Shown here piece after piece: positions 1 through 6,501 of a DNA stretch of 16,520 nt. The stretch is from an uncultured Coriobacteriales bacterium (GTDB lineage: Bacteria; Actinomycetota; Coriobacteriia; Coriobacteriales; UMGS124), in NCBI GenBank assembly GCA_934662525.1, contig CAKUKJ010000013.1, positions 1 through 16,520 on the forward strand. The letters run 5' to 3'. Each line of letters starts with the position of its first letter. Position 1 is the stretch's first letter. The notes below the pieces were generated by a model. That model had not been told where the DNA came from, made no database searches, and saw nothing but the letters and a program-made list of their open reading frames with translations. Made by a program: the position numbers and the translations under genes.

Positions 1-76
1 GCGGGATGGAGCAGTCTGGTAGCTCGCCGGGCTCATAACCCGGAGGTCGTCGGTTCAAATCCGGCTCCCGCGACCA
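1..76 (+). tRNA. Initiator tRNA-fMet (CAU), first base outside the window
   Basis: A cloverleaf folds over these bases. The anticodon loop at 32-38 contains CAT. The anticodon stem (27-31 with 39-43) ends in three consecutive G:C pairs next to the loop, an initiator hallmark. The D stem (9-12 with 22-25) carries the A:U pair at tRNA position 11:24, also typical of initiators. The CCA end is encoded at 74-76. Acceptor pairing runs 1-6 with 66-71, so the gene lacks its first base, which lies just left of the window. Base 72 is G, whereas E. coli has A there; whether it mismatches base 1 cannot be seen. Confidence 0.93.
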
Positions 77-84
77 AGAAACTC

Positions 85-119
85 AAGCCCCTAGCTGCAG
101 AAACGGCTAGGGGCTTTTT
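85..119 (+). terminator. Intrinsic terminator of the tRNA-fMet gene
   Basis: An 11-bp perfect stem (85-95 with 106-116) encloses a 10-nt loop and runs into a T tract at 115-119. It begins 8 bp after the tRNA CCA end, so it most likely ends that transcript. Confidence 0.88.
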
Positions 120-149
120 CGTTTAACTGGCAAGATTCTTGCTCGATAC

Positions 150-199
150 AAAAGAAGGCCGCGCGTCCCATTTGGTTTGAAGGGGACGCGCGGCCTTCT
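150..199 (-). terminator. Intrinsic terminator of the leftward ABC importer operon
   Basis: A 17-bp perfect GC-rich stem (153-169 with 183-199) has a 13-nt loop. Read on the minus strand it is followed by TTTT (153-150). It lies 33 bp past the stop codon of the leftward ATPase gene and has no T run on the plus side, so it serves the minus-strand operon. Confidence 0.88.
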
Positions 200-232
200 G
201 CATAGCCAATGGAGATGCCGAAAGAGAGGTCG

Positions 233-955
233 CTACAGCACCTTGCTCAGGAAGTCCTGCGTGCGCTTTTCCTTGGGATTGGAGAAGAGCTCCTGCGGGG
301 TGCCTTGCTCAACTATGTTGCCGCCGTCCATGAAGAGCACGCGGCTGGCGACCTCGCGTGCAAAGCCCATCTCGTGCGTCACGACGATCATTGTCATGTT
401 GTCCTCGGCAAGCTCGCGCATGATTTCGAGCACCTCGCCCACCATCTCGGGGTCGAGCGCGCTTGTGGGTTCGTCAAAGAGCATGACCTTCGGTTTCATC
501 ATGAGCGCGCGGGCGATGGCGATGCGCTGCTTCTGGCCGCCGGAGAGCTGCCCGGGGTAGGCGTCGGCCTTGTCGGGCAGGCCCACGCGCTCCAACAGGC
601 GTTTGGCCTCTTCCCGTGCCTCCTCCTTGCCCATCAGCTTGAGCTTCGTGGGCGCCAGCGTCAGGTTGCCCTCCACCGACAGGTTGTTGAAGAGGTTGAA
701 GTGCTGGAACACCATGCCCATGTGGCGGCGCACCTCGTCGATGTTGGTGTGGGGCGCCGTGATTTCCTTGCCTTGGAAGATGATCTGCCCGGAGGTGGGA
801 ACCTCAAGCAGGTTGAGGCAGCGCAAGAACGTGGACTTGCCCGAACCCGACGGGCCGATGACCACGACTTTTTCGCCGGGGGCGACATGCTCGTTCACGT
901 CGTTGAGGACAACGTGGTCTCCAAACGCCTTGACCAGGTGGTTAACGGTGATCAC
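233..955 (-). CDS. Polar amino-acid ABC transporter ATP-binding protein (GlnQ/HisP type)
   Basis: This 240-aa protein is the cytoplasmic ATPase that powers an amino-acid importer. All family motifs are intact: Walker [10 protein letters not shown] at 34-42, Q-loop Q84, signature LSGGQ at 137-141, Walker B VMLFDE at 157-162, and H-loop H194 in THEMGF. The length is normal for the PAAT (polar amino acid) group. The start is GTG at 953-955, preceded by AAAGGAGG about 10 nt upstream. It overlaps the end of the permease gene by 14 bp, which suggests translational coupling. It is the last gene of its operon; a strong terminator follows. The exact substrate cannot be read from an ATPase. Confidence 0.96.
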   Translation of the reverse strand: MITVNHLVKAFGDHVVLNDVNEHVAPGEKVVVIGPSGSGKSTFLRCLNLLEVPTSGQIIFQGKEITAPHTNIDEVRRHMGMVFQHFNLFNNLSVEGNLTLAPTKLKLMGKEEAREEAKRLLERVGLPDKADAYPGQLSGGQKQRIAIARALMMKPKVMLFDEPTSALDPEMVGEVLEIMRELAEDNMTMIVVTHEMGFAREVASRVLFMDGGNIVEQGTPQELFSNPKEKRTQDFLSKVL

Positions 956-1676
956 TTTCGCGCAGCCTCCTTTCGATCCTGCCGAAGACGAAGGACAGGA
1001 TCATGACCAGGGCCAGGTAGATGAGGGCGATGGCGACGAAGGGGATGAGGGCCTGGAACGTGTTGCCCTGGATGATCATGGCGCCCTTCGTGAGGTCCTT
1101 GAGGCCGATGACCGTGACGATCGAGGTCTCCTTGAGCAGCGTGATCGTCTCGTTGCCCAGCGCCGGAAGAATGTTCTTGAAGGCCTGGGGGATGATGACC
1201 GAGCGCATCGTGGAGCCATACGACAGGCCCAGCGAACGCCCCGCCTCCATCTGGCTCGGTTCGATGGACATGATGCCGGAGCGCACGATTTCGGCTATGT
1301 AGGCGCCGGAGTTCATGCCGAACGTGATGACGGCGCAGGTGACGAGGTTCGTCTCGGTCGAGCGGGCTGACGCCCACACTACGAACCACATGATAAGCAG
1401 CTGCACCATGGTCGGTGTGCCGCGGATGACGGTGATGTAGACCTTGGCGACGGCGTTGAAGAAGCCCAGGACCGGGTTCTTCCTCCGGCCGGACTGCTGC
1501 TGGTCGTGCGCCGAGCGAATAATGGCGCATACGACGCCGAGCACGAGGCCCAGCACCAGGGCAAGCGCCCACACCATCAGCGTGATGCGCAAGCCGCTCA
1601 CGAAGAAGGTGTAGTTGTCCTGATAGATGAACGTCTGATAAAAGCCCAGCTGGAGGGTTTCGATGAACTCGTCCAC
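942..1676 (-). CDS. Polar amino-acid ABC transporter permease (HisM/GlnP type)
   Basis: This 244-aa inner-membrane permease has several hydrophobic helices (about 26-53, 88-104, 110-130, 185-230). It carries the HisMQ-family VIRGTP motif at 83-88 and the EAA loop at about 144-165 (EAGRSLG followed by IIPQA), which contacts the ATPase. The start is GTG at 1674-1676 with AGGAGG 7 nt upstream; the N-terminus from there matches the family. It sits between the binding protein (85-bp gap with a hairpin) and the ATPase (14-bp overlap). A single permease gene implies it works as a homodimer. The substrate is probably an amino acid, but which one is not shown. Confidence 0.95.
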   Translation of the reverse strand: MDEFIETLQLGFYQTFIYQDNYTFFVSGLRITLMVWALALVLGLVLGVVCAIIRSAHDQQQSGRRKNPVLGFFNAVAKVYITVIRGTPTMVQLLIMWFVVWASARSTETNLVTCAVITFGMNSGAYIAEIVRSGIMSIEPSQMEAGRSLGLSYGSTMRSVIIPQAFKNILPALGNETITLLKETSIVTVIGLKDLTKGAMIIQGNTFQALIPFVAIALIYLALVMILSFVFGRIERRLRESDHR

Positions 1677-1698
1677 GGGCGAACCTCCTCAAAAAGCC

Positions 1699-1735
1699 AA
1701 AGGGGCGGGCGGCCTGTCGCCAAGCCGCCCGCCCC
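1699..1735 (-). terminator. Intercistronic attenuator hairpin between binding protein and permease
   Basis: A 12-bp all-GC stem (1702-1713 with 1724-1735) has a 10-nt loop and is followed on the minus strand by TTT, GGC, then TTTTT. It lies 20 bp past the binding-protein stop and ends just before the permease ribosome site. Partial termination or 3'-end protection here would give more binding protein than membrane subunits, a common arrangement in ABC operons. Confidence 0.65.
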
Positions 1736-1755
1736 ACGTCAAGCGGGTTGGATGT

Positions 1756-2055
1756 CGGGGCCTACTTCGCCTGCTCGAGCGCGGCGTCCACGGCCGTGAA
1801 GATTGCCTTGGAGGTCACGGTCGCGCCGGAGACGGCGTCGACGCCCTCGGTGCCGCCGGCGGCCACGATCTCGTCGGGGAGCTGCTCGATGGCCTTGGAG
1901 CCGATGCCCTGGGTCTCGGAGTTGTCGCCGACGGTGACGGAGGCGACCTTTCCGTCCTTGACCTCGACGGTCACGGGCACCTTGCCGCCGATGCCCTTGC
2001 CCTCGCCCTCGTAGGTGCCGTCCGTGTAGGAGCCGGCGGAGTCGGAGCCCTCGGC
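1756..2055 (-). repeat. 300-bp inverted repeat, left copy (flavin-domain coding end)
   Basis: Read on the minus strand, this segment aligns without any gap to 3977-4276 on the plus strand. I counted about 23 mismatches by hand, roughly 92% identity. It covers the last 98 codons of the leftward binding-protein gene, its stop codon and a few bases after it. Similarity ends sharply on both sides. The inner edge is 1.9 kb from the other copy. Confidence 0.95.
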
Positions 2056-2865
2056 GGCATCGCCGTCGGACTCGGTGCCGTCGTTGATGTACTTGTCGAG
2101 GACCTTCTTCACAGAGCCGTCGTCAATGAGCTCCTTGAGGGCGTTGTTGATGGCGTCGCGCAGGTCGGGGTTGTCCTTGGACACGGCGATGGCATAGTCC
2201 TCGCTGACATACTCGGTGTCGAGCACCGTGAGACCCTCGTTGGCCGCGACGTAATTCTTGGCAGGCTCCTTGTCGATGACCACGCAGTCCACCTTGCCTG
2301 CGACGAGGGCCTGGACGGCCGTGGCGCCGGAGTTGTAGGCCATGACGCGGTCCTCGCCGAAGTCGTCGGAGCAGTAGATGTGGCCCGTGGTGTTCTCCTG
2401 CACGCCGATGAGCAGGTTGGTGTCCTCGGCCAGCGAGTCGGGGCCGGTGATGGAAGAGCCCTCGGGCACGATGATGGCCTGAACGCCCGTGGCGTAGGAG
2501 TCGGTGAAGTCGACGTTCTTCTTGCGCTCGTCGTTGACGGTGATGCCGGCCATGCCCATGTCGATCTTGCCGGTCTGCACGCCCGTGATGATGGCGCCGA
2601 AGTCCATGTCCTGGATGTCGAGCTCAAGGCCGAGCTTGTCGGCGATCAGGCCGGCGATCTCCGGGTCGATGCCGATGATCTTGTCGCCCTCGTAGTACTC
2701 ATAGGGAGGGAAGGTGGCGTTCGTGCCCATGATGAGCTTGCCCGCCTCAACGGTCTTGAGGTCGGCTGCGCCCTCGTCTGCGAAGGCCGCGCCGGTGCCG
2801 GCGAGCATACCCATAGCCAGACCGGCCGCCATGGTGGTGCAGAAGCTACGACGAGAAACGTTCAT
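1762..2865 (-). CDS. Tat-exported amino-acid binding protein fused to an FMN-binding domain
   Basis: This 367-aa secreted solute-binding protein feeds the downstream permease. The N-terminus has a twin-arginine motif (SRRSF, residues 4-8), a hydrophobic stretch and a likely AFA cleavage site near residue 29. No lipobox cysteine is present. Residues about 37-262 are a family-3 binding domain (TFPPYEY near 51, then NDERKKNVDFTDSY). After an acidic glycine/serine linker, residues about 275-367 form an FMN_bind/NqrC-type domain with SGATVTS at 346-352; T349 is the predicted flavin-bearing residue. ATG at 2863-2865 is chosen over the longer frame from 2907 because AAAGGAG lies 8 nt upstream and the Tat motif directly follows. 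The ligand is unknown; the flavin role is inference. Confidence 0.93.
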   Translation of the reverse strand: MNVSRRSFCTTMAAGLAMGMLAGTGAAFADEGAADLKTVEAGKLIMGTNATFPPYEYYEGDKIIGIDPEIAGLIADKLGLELDIQDMDFGAIITGVQTGKIDMGMAGITVNDERKKNVDFTDSYATGVQAIIVPEGSSITGPDSLAEDTNLLIGVQENTTGHIYCSDDFGEDRVMAYNSGATAVQALVAGKVDCVVIDKEPAKNYVAANEGLTVLDTEYVSEDYAIAVSKDNPDLRDAINNALKELIDDGSVKKVLDKYINDGTESDGDAAEGSDSAGSYTDGTYEGEGKGIGGKVPVTVEVKDGKVASVTVGDNSETQGIGSKAIEQLPDEIVAAGGTEGVDAVSGATVTSKAIFTAVDAALEQAK

Positions 2866-3088
2866 AAGACATCTCCTTTGGATAGGTGAGCTCATACATG
2901 GGCACACTATATCCCCTATCCCCTCACTTATGTTTGAAAAGTGGTCAAACTGCGGTTCATGGGGGTCAAATACGACAATTTTTCACTCCAGCATGGTAAA
3001 GCATCTCGGTTTGCGCTATGGTGCACTCCACCAAACTAAAGTGCTTGGGGGACGCGAGTCTCTCGAGACCGTCGAAAGGGTGAAAAAC
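2866..3088. promoter_or_regulatory. Divergent promoter region of the two ABC importer operons
   Basis: This 223-bp region separates the two divergent binding-protein genes and must hold both promoters. On the minus strand, TATAGT at 2911-2906 is a good -10 candidate, about 41 bp before the ATG, but no convincing -35 is spaced from it. On the plus strand, TATGGT at 3017-3022 is a weaker -10 candidate. The middle (2925-2990) is AT-rich against the GC-rich surroundings. It holds three copies of TCAAA or its complement. No riboswitch fold was recognised. Confidence 0.5.
2932..2950. promoter_or_regulatory. Candidate operator, inverted repeat GTTTGA-N7-TCAAAC
   Basis: Two perfectly complementary 6-bp arms (2932-2937 and 2945-2950) are separated by 7 bp, and a further TCAAA follows at 2966-2970. 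It lies just upstream of the leftward -10 candidate, where a repressor or activator could act on both operons. The arms are short and the regulator is not in the window. Confidence 0.3.
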
Positions 3089-4270
3089 ATGCTTAAGTCC
3101 GGTATGAGTCGCCGCACGTTCATTGTCTCCGCCGCTGCCTTCGCGGCTGTTGGCGCCCTTGGCGCGAACCTCGCGCTTGCAGATGAGAAGAAGGAGGAGG
3201 CCGCCGACGCCGCTTCCGGCGACGTTGAGTTCGACGGCCCCTTCATTGTCGGTTTCGACCAAGATTTCCCGCCCTATGGCTATGTCGGCGACGACGGCGA
3301 GTACACCGGCTTCGACCTCGACCTGGCCGCTGCCGTGTGCGATAAGGAGGGCTGGGAGATCCAGCTCGAGCCCATCGCCTGGGATGCCAAGGACGCCCTG
3401 CTCAACTCCGGCCAGATCACCTGCATCTGGAACGGCTTCACCATCGAGGGCCGCGAGGACGACTACGCCTTCACCGACCCGTACATGGAGAACCGCCAGG
3501 TCGTCGTCGTGAAGGCAGACTCGGGCATCGAGAAGCTTGCCGACCTTGCCGGCAAGAACGTTGTGACCCAGGCCGACTCGGCTGCCCTCGGCCTGCTCTC
3601 CGAGGGTGGCGACCAGGCCGAGCTCGGTGCCTCCTTCGCGAAGCTTGAGACGCTGCCCGACTACAACACCGCGTTCATGAGCCTGCAGATGGGCGAGTAC
3701 GACGCCGTCGCGCTTGACTATCCCGTCGCTGTGTTCCAGATTGGCGACAAGGCCGACGAGTTCACCATCCTCGACGAGGCGCTGAACTCCGAGCACTACG
3801 CCGTGGGCTTTGCAAAGGGTAACGAGGCGCTCGCCGCCAAGGTCGAGGAAGACCTCAAGGCCCTTGCCGACGACGGCACCGTCGAGGAGCTCTGCGAGAA
3901 GTACGCCGACCAGGGCGTCGACTTCGCGGCCTGGTGCCTGGGCAAGGAGGACGCTGCTGGCGCGGACTCCGACAAGGCCGAGGGCTCCGACGCCGCCGGC
4001 TCCTACAAGGACGGCACCTACGAGGGCGAGGGCAAGGGCATCGGCGGCAAGGTGCCCGTGACCGTCACCGTCGAGGGCGGCAAGGTCGCCAAGGTCGAGG
4101 TCGGCGACAACTCCGAGACCCAGGGCATCGGAAGCAAGGCCATCGAGCAGCTCCCCGACGAGATCGTGGCCGCCAACGGCACCGAGGGCGTCGACGCCGT
4201 CTCCGGCGCATCCGTCACCTCCAAGGCCATCTTCACGGCCGTGGACGCCGCGCTCGAGCAGGCGAAGTAG
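3089..4270 (+). CDS. Tat-exported amino-acid binding protein fused to an FMN-binding domain, second paralogue
   Basis: This 393-aa secreted binding protein belongs to the rightward importer. The N-terminus has SRRTF at about residues 7-11, a hydrophobic run and a likely ALA cleavage site near residue 32. No lipobox is present. Residues about 52-285 are a family-3 binding domain (DFPPYGY, then GREDDYAFTDPY) clearly different from the leftward protein. The C-terminal 98 codons encode a nearly identical FMN_bind domain. Its motif reads SGASVTS (372-378), with Ser375 where flavinylated proteins usually have Thr. ATG at 3089 is chosen because AAAGGG lies 8 nt upstream and the Tat motif follows; the frame stays open as far as 2714, but that would reach into the divergent gene. 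The ligand is unknown. Confidence 0.93.
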   Translation: MLKSGMSRRTFIVSAAAFAAVGALGANLALADEKKEEAADAASGDVEFDGPFIVGFDQDFPPYGYVGDDGEYTGFDLDLAAAVCDKEGWEIQLEPIAWDAKDALLNSGQITCIWNGFTIEGREDDYAFTDPYMENRQVVVVKADSGIEKLADLAGKNVVTQADSAALGLLSEGGDQAELGASFAKLETLPDYNTAFMSLQMGEYDAVALDYPVAVFQIGDKADEFTILDEALNSEHYAVGFAKGNEALAAKVEEDLKALADDGTVEELCEKYADQGVDFAAWCLGKEDAAGADSDKAEGSDAAGSYKDGTYEGEGKGIGGKVPVTVTVEGGKVAKVEVGDNSETQGIGSKAIEQLPDEIVAANGTEGVDAVSGASVTSKAIFTAVDAALEQAK

Positions 4271-4276
4271 GCCCCG
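3977..4276 (+). repeat. 300-bp inverted repeat, right copy (flavin-domain coding end)
   Basis: Partner of 1756-2055 in opposite orientation: same length, no indels, about 92% identity by hand count. Both copies are in the same reading phase and include the stop codon. Many differences change the amino acid and cluster in one beta-strand region, while long tracts of identical DNA, including synonymous sites, remain. That pattern fits recent duplication or gene conversion. Confidence 0.95.
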
Positions 4277-4342
4277 GCCCCTTTCCAGCATTTCCCGCGC
4301 CACTGCCCACCGAGGCGCGGTATCATCCCTTTGCTTATACAA

Positions 4343-4381
4343 GCGTCCCCGGTTCATGAACACGGCCGGGGGCGCCCTTTT
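4343..4381 (+). terminator. Intercistronic terminator-like hairpin between binding protein and permease
   Basis: A 10-bp stem with one G:U pair (4343-4352 with 4366-4375) is followed by CC and TTTT at 4378-4381. It lies in the 158-bp gap before the permease, the same position as the hairpin in the leftward operon. It probably lowers permease and ATPase expression relative to the binding protein rather than ending the operon. Confidence 0.6.
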
Positions 4382-4428
4382 GTGTCAGGAGCGCGCCTGA
4401 TGCGCGCACGACAGCGAGGTGCTGCCCC

Positions 4429-5082
4429 GTGGAAATCTCAACGATGTTCAACCTGCTTGTCGAGGGTCTCGGCACGAGCATGGCAATCTTCGGCCTCACG
4501 ATCGTGGGCGCCATCCCGCTGGGCATCCCGGTGGCCCTTGCGCGTCTGAGCAAGTTCAAACCGCTCGCGCTTCTGGCGCAGTTCTACATCTCCATCATGC
4601 GCGGAACCCCGCTCATGCTGCAGATGTTCGCCGTCTATTTCATGCCGTACTACGTCTTCAACATTCAGACGGGTTCCGGCTTCAAGTTCACGGCGTGCGT
4701 CATCGCCTTCATCCTCAACTATGCGGCCTACTTCGCCGAAATCTACCGCAGCGGCATCCAGTCCATCCCGCAGGGCCAGTACGAGGCGGCCGAGGTGCTC
4801 GGCTACTCCAAGACCCAGGCGTTCTTTCATATCATCCTGCCGCAGGTGGTGAAGCGCATCGTGCCCGCCATGGGCAACGAGATCATCACGCTCGTGAAAG
4901 ACACCTCGCTTGCCTTCTCCATCGGCGTCGCCGAGATGTTCACTGAAGCCAAGGCGCTTGTGGCAAGTCAGCGCAACATGATCCCCTTCGCCATCTCAGC
5001 GGCGCTCTATTGGGTTATCTGCCTGGTCATCACTGCCATCCTCAACCGTGTCGAGAAGAAGCTGGCCTACTACCATGACTAA
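4429..5082 (+). CDS. Polar amino-acid ABC transporter permease (HisM/GlnP type)
   Basis: This 217-aa integral membrane subunit has hydrophobic segments at about 15-37, 48-75, 88-105 and 185-206. It has the family motif MRGTP at 57-61 and an EAA loop at about 119-140 (EAAEVLGYS, then IILPQ). The start is GTG at 4429 with GAGGT 8 nt upstream. Its 3' end overlaps the ATPase start by 8 bp. It is shorter than the leftward permease and lacks that protein's charged segment after the first helix, so the two importers are not simple recent copies. It likely works as a homodimer. Confidence 0.95.
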   Translation: MEISTMFNLLVEGLGTSMAIFGLTIVGAIPLGIPVALARLSKFKPLALLAQFYISIMRGTPLMLQMFAVYFMPYYVFNIQTGSGFKFTACVIAFILNYAAYFAEIYRSGIQSIPQGQYEAAEVLGYSKTQAFFHIILPQVVKRIVPAMGNEIITLVKDTSLAFSIGVAEMFTEAKALVASQRNMIPFAISAALYWVICLVITAILNRVEKKLAYYHD

Positions 5083-5848
5083 TCCCGCCGTCTATGCCAA
5101 CCATGTGCGCAAGTCGTTCAACGGCCGCGAGGTCTTGCACGATGTCGACTTTCACATCGAGCCGGGCGAAGTCGTGACGCTCATCGGCCCTTCGGGCGCA
5201 GGCAAGTCGACGCTCCTGCGGTGCCTCACGCTGCTCGACACGTTCGACGAGGGCTCGTTCGGCTATGGCGACCTGGAGGTATGTGCTCCCTCGGCGTCCG
5301 ACGGCGCAGGCAAGGCCGTCTACACGAAGGCGGCTATGGCTCAGGCGCGCATGCGTTTTGGTTTGGTGTTTCAGAACTACAACCTCTTTCCGCACATGAC
5401 GGTGTTGCAAAACGTCATCGATGCCCCTGTGCGCGTCCAAAAACGCGCTAGAGCTGAGGTCGAGGCTGAGGCTCGCGACCTGTTGAAGCAGCTCGGTCTG
5501 GCAGAGCATGCCGAAAAAGTTCCCTGCCAGCTTTCGGGCGGCCAGCAGCAGCGCGTGGCGATTGCACGCGCCCTGTGCATGCGCCCCGATGTCATCTACT
5601 TCGACGAGGCGACTTCGGCCCTCGACCCCAAGCTGACGGCCGATATGCGCGACCTCATCCGCCGTCTGTCGGGGCAGGGCATGGCTGTGGGCATCGTCAC
5701 GCACGAGATGGGCTTTGCCCGCGACGTGTCCGACCGCGTGGCGTTTTTGTTCGACGGCCGCATCGCCGAGCAGGGCACGCCTGTCGAGGTGCTTGAACAT
5801 CCGGCAAGCGAGGTGGTCCGCGAGTTCTTGAGCCGCGCGGAGGACTGA
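5075..5848 (+). CDS. Polar amino-acid ABC transporter ATP-binding protein
   Basis: This 257-aa ATPase energises the rightward importer. Walker [10 protein letters not shown] is at 38-46, Q-loop Q100, signature LSGGQ at 153-157, Walker B VIYFDE at 173-178, followed by A rather than the usual P, and H-loop H210. About 15 extra residues lie between Walker A and the Q-loop (about 60-85) compared with the leftward ATPase. ATG at 5075 is chosen because it overlaps the permease stop and gives the standard N-terminus; the frame is open to 5048 but that adds only residues shared with the permease end. No clear terminator follows before rpiB, so some read-through is possible. Confidence 0.95.
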   Translation: MTNPAVYANHVRKSFNGREVLHDVDFHIEPGEVVTLIGPSGAGKSTLLRCLTLLDTFDEGSFGYGDLEVCAPSASDGAGKAVYTKAAMAQARMRFGLVFQNYNLFPHMTVLQNVIDAPVRVQKRARAEVEAEARDLLKQLGLAEHAEKVPCQLSGGQQQRVAIARALCMRPDVIYFDEATSALDPKLTADMRDLIRRLSGQGMAVGIVTHEMGFARDVSDRVAFLFDGRIAEQGTPVEVLEHPASEVVREFLSRAED

Positions 5849-5889
5849 CGAACCTTGGTTTGCCCCGCATACGCTCGATTGACGTGCGG

Positions 5890-5895
5890 TATAGT
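5890..5895 (+). promoter_or_regulatory. Possible -10 element for rpiB
   Basis: TATAGT lies about 52 bp before the rpiB start, in a 98-bp gap with no gene. No matching -35 is found at 16-18 bp, so the call rests on one hexamer. The same hexamer is the -10 candidate for the leftward importer. Confidence 0.3.
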
Positions 5896-5946
5896 GAACC
5901 GAGACTTTGCAAGGACGGATGGAGTCAACGGAGAAGGGAATCATCC

Positions 5947-6495
5947 ATGCGCATCGCCATCGCTTCTGACCATGCCGGCTACGAGCAGAAGGCCGCTCTC
6001 GTGCCGTTCCTGGAGTCGTTGGGGCATGAGGTCACCGACCTGGGTCCCGAAAACGCCGATCGCGTCGATTACCCCGATTACGCGGTTCTCGTAGGCAAGG
6101 CCGTGGCCTCCGGGCAGGCCGACCGCGGGGTGCTCGTCTGCGGAACCGGCATCGGCATGGCCCTGGCCGCCGATAAGATCGCCGGAATCCGCGCTGCAAA
6201 CATCATCAACCCCGAGTTTGCCGAGCTGTGCCGCCGCCACAACGACTGCAACGTCATCACGCTGTCGGGGCGCTTTGTGTCGCTTGAGGAGAATGAGCGC
6301 ATCCTCAAGGTCTTCTTCGTTGCCGAGTTCGAGGGTGGCAGGCATGCAGGGCGCGTTGCCAAGATTATGGAGCTTGACTTGGCAGGCAAGGCCCAAGAGA
6401 AGCCTCGCCCTCATGTGACGCCCCTGCGTTCCACCCTCGCTGAGAACCTCGACAAGGCGGTCGAGGCCAAGCTTGGCCCGGTCAACAAGGCATAG
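5947..6495 (+). CDS. rpiB: Ribose-5-phosphate isomerase B
   Basis: This cytoplasmic enzyme interconverts ribose-5-phosphate and ribulose-5-phosphate in the pentose phosphate pathway. The 182-aa protein begins with the RpiB/LacAB fold motif (SDHAGYE, 7-13). It has the catalytic loop CGTGIG at 65-70, with Cys65 as the base, and HND at 98-100 in the phosphate/ring-opening region. A GGRH motif (about 142-145) ends the core. The final 30 or so residues extend beyond the usual length of about 150. ATG at 5947 has GGAGAAGGG 8 nt upstream. The deaminase gene follows after 6 bp. LacA/LacB of the tagatose pathway are related, but no tagatose genes are nearby and the CGTGIG loop fits RpiB. Confidence 0.92.
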   Translation: MRIAIASDHAGYEQKAALVPFLESLGHEVTDLGPENADRVDYPDYAVLVGKAVASGQADRGVLVCGTGIGMALAADKIAGIRAANIINPEFAELCRRHNDCNVITLSGRFVSLEENERILKVFFVAEFEGGRHAGRVAKIMELDLAGKAQEKPRPHVTPLRSTLAENLDKAVEAKLGPVNKA

Positions 6496-6501
6496 CGGGC
6501 T

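Noticed and set aside
2866..2907. Fourteen-residue extension of the leftward binding protein
   Set aside because: It starts inside the -10 candidate and lacks a ribosome site; ATG 2865 has AAAGGAG and is followed at once by the Tat motif.
2714..3088. Extended start for the rightward binding protein
   Set aside because: It would overlap the divergent gene's signal region and place 125 residues before the Tat signal; ATG 3089 has a ribosome site.
1756..4276. Inverted repeat as ends of a transposon
   Set aside because: The repeats are coding ends of two genes, with no transposase or target duplication between or beside them.
2966..4363. 465-codon minus-strand frame opposite the rightward binding protein
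   Set aside because: Runs against a gene with signal peptide, domains and ribosome site. Its composition is typical of antisense GC-rich DNA.
5879..5895. TTGACG with TATAGT as an rpiB promoter
   Set aside because: The hexamers are only 5 bp apart, too close for a sigma-70-type promoter, so only the -10 is kept at low confidence.
5860..6495. LacA/LacB galactose-6-phosphate isomerase
   Set aside because: The protein is homologous, but no tagatose pathway genes are nearby, and the neighbourhood and active-site motif favour RpiB.
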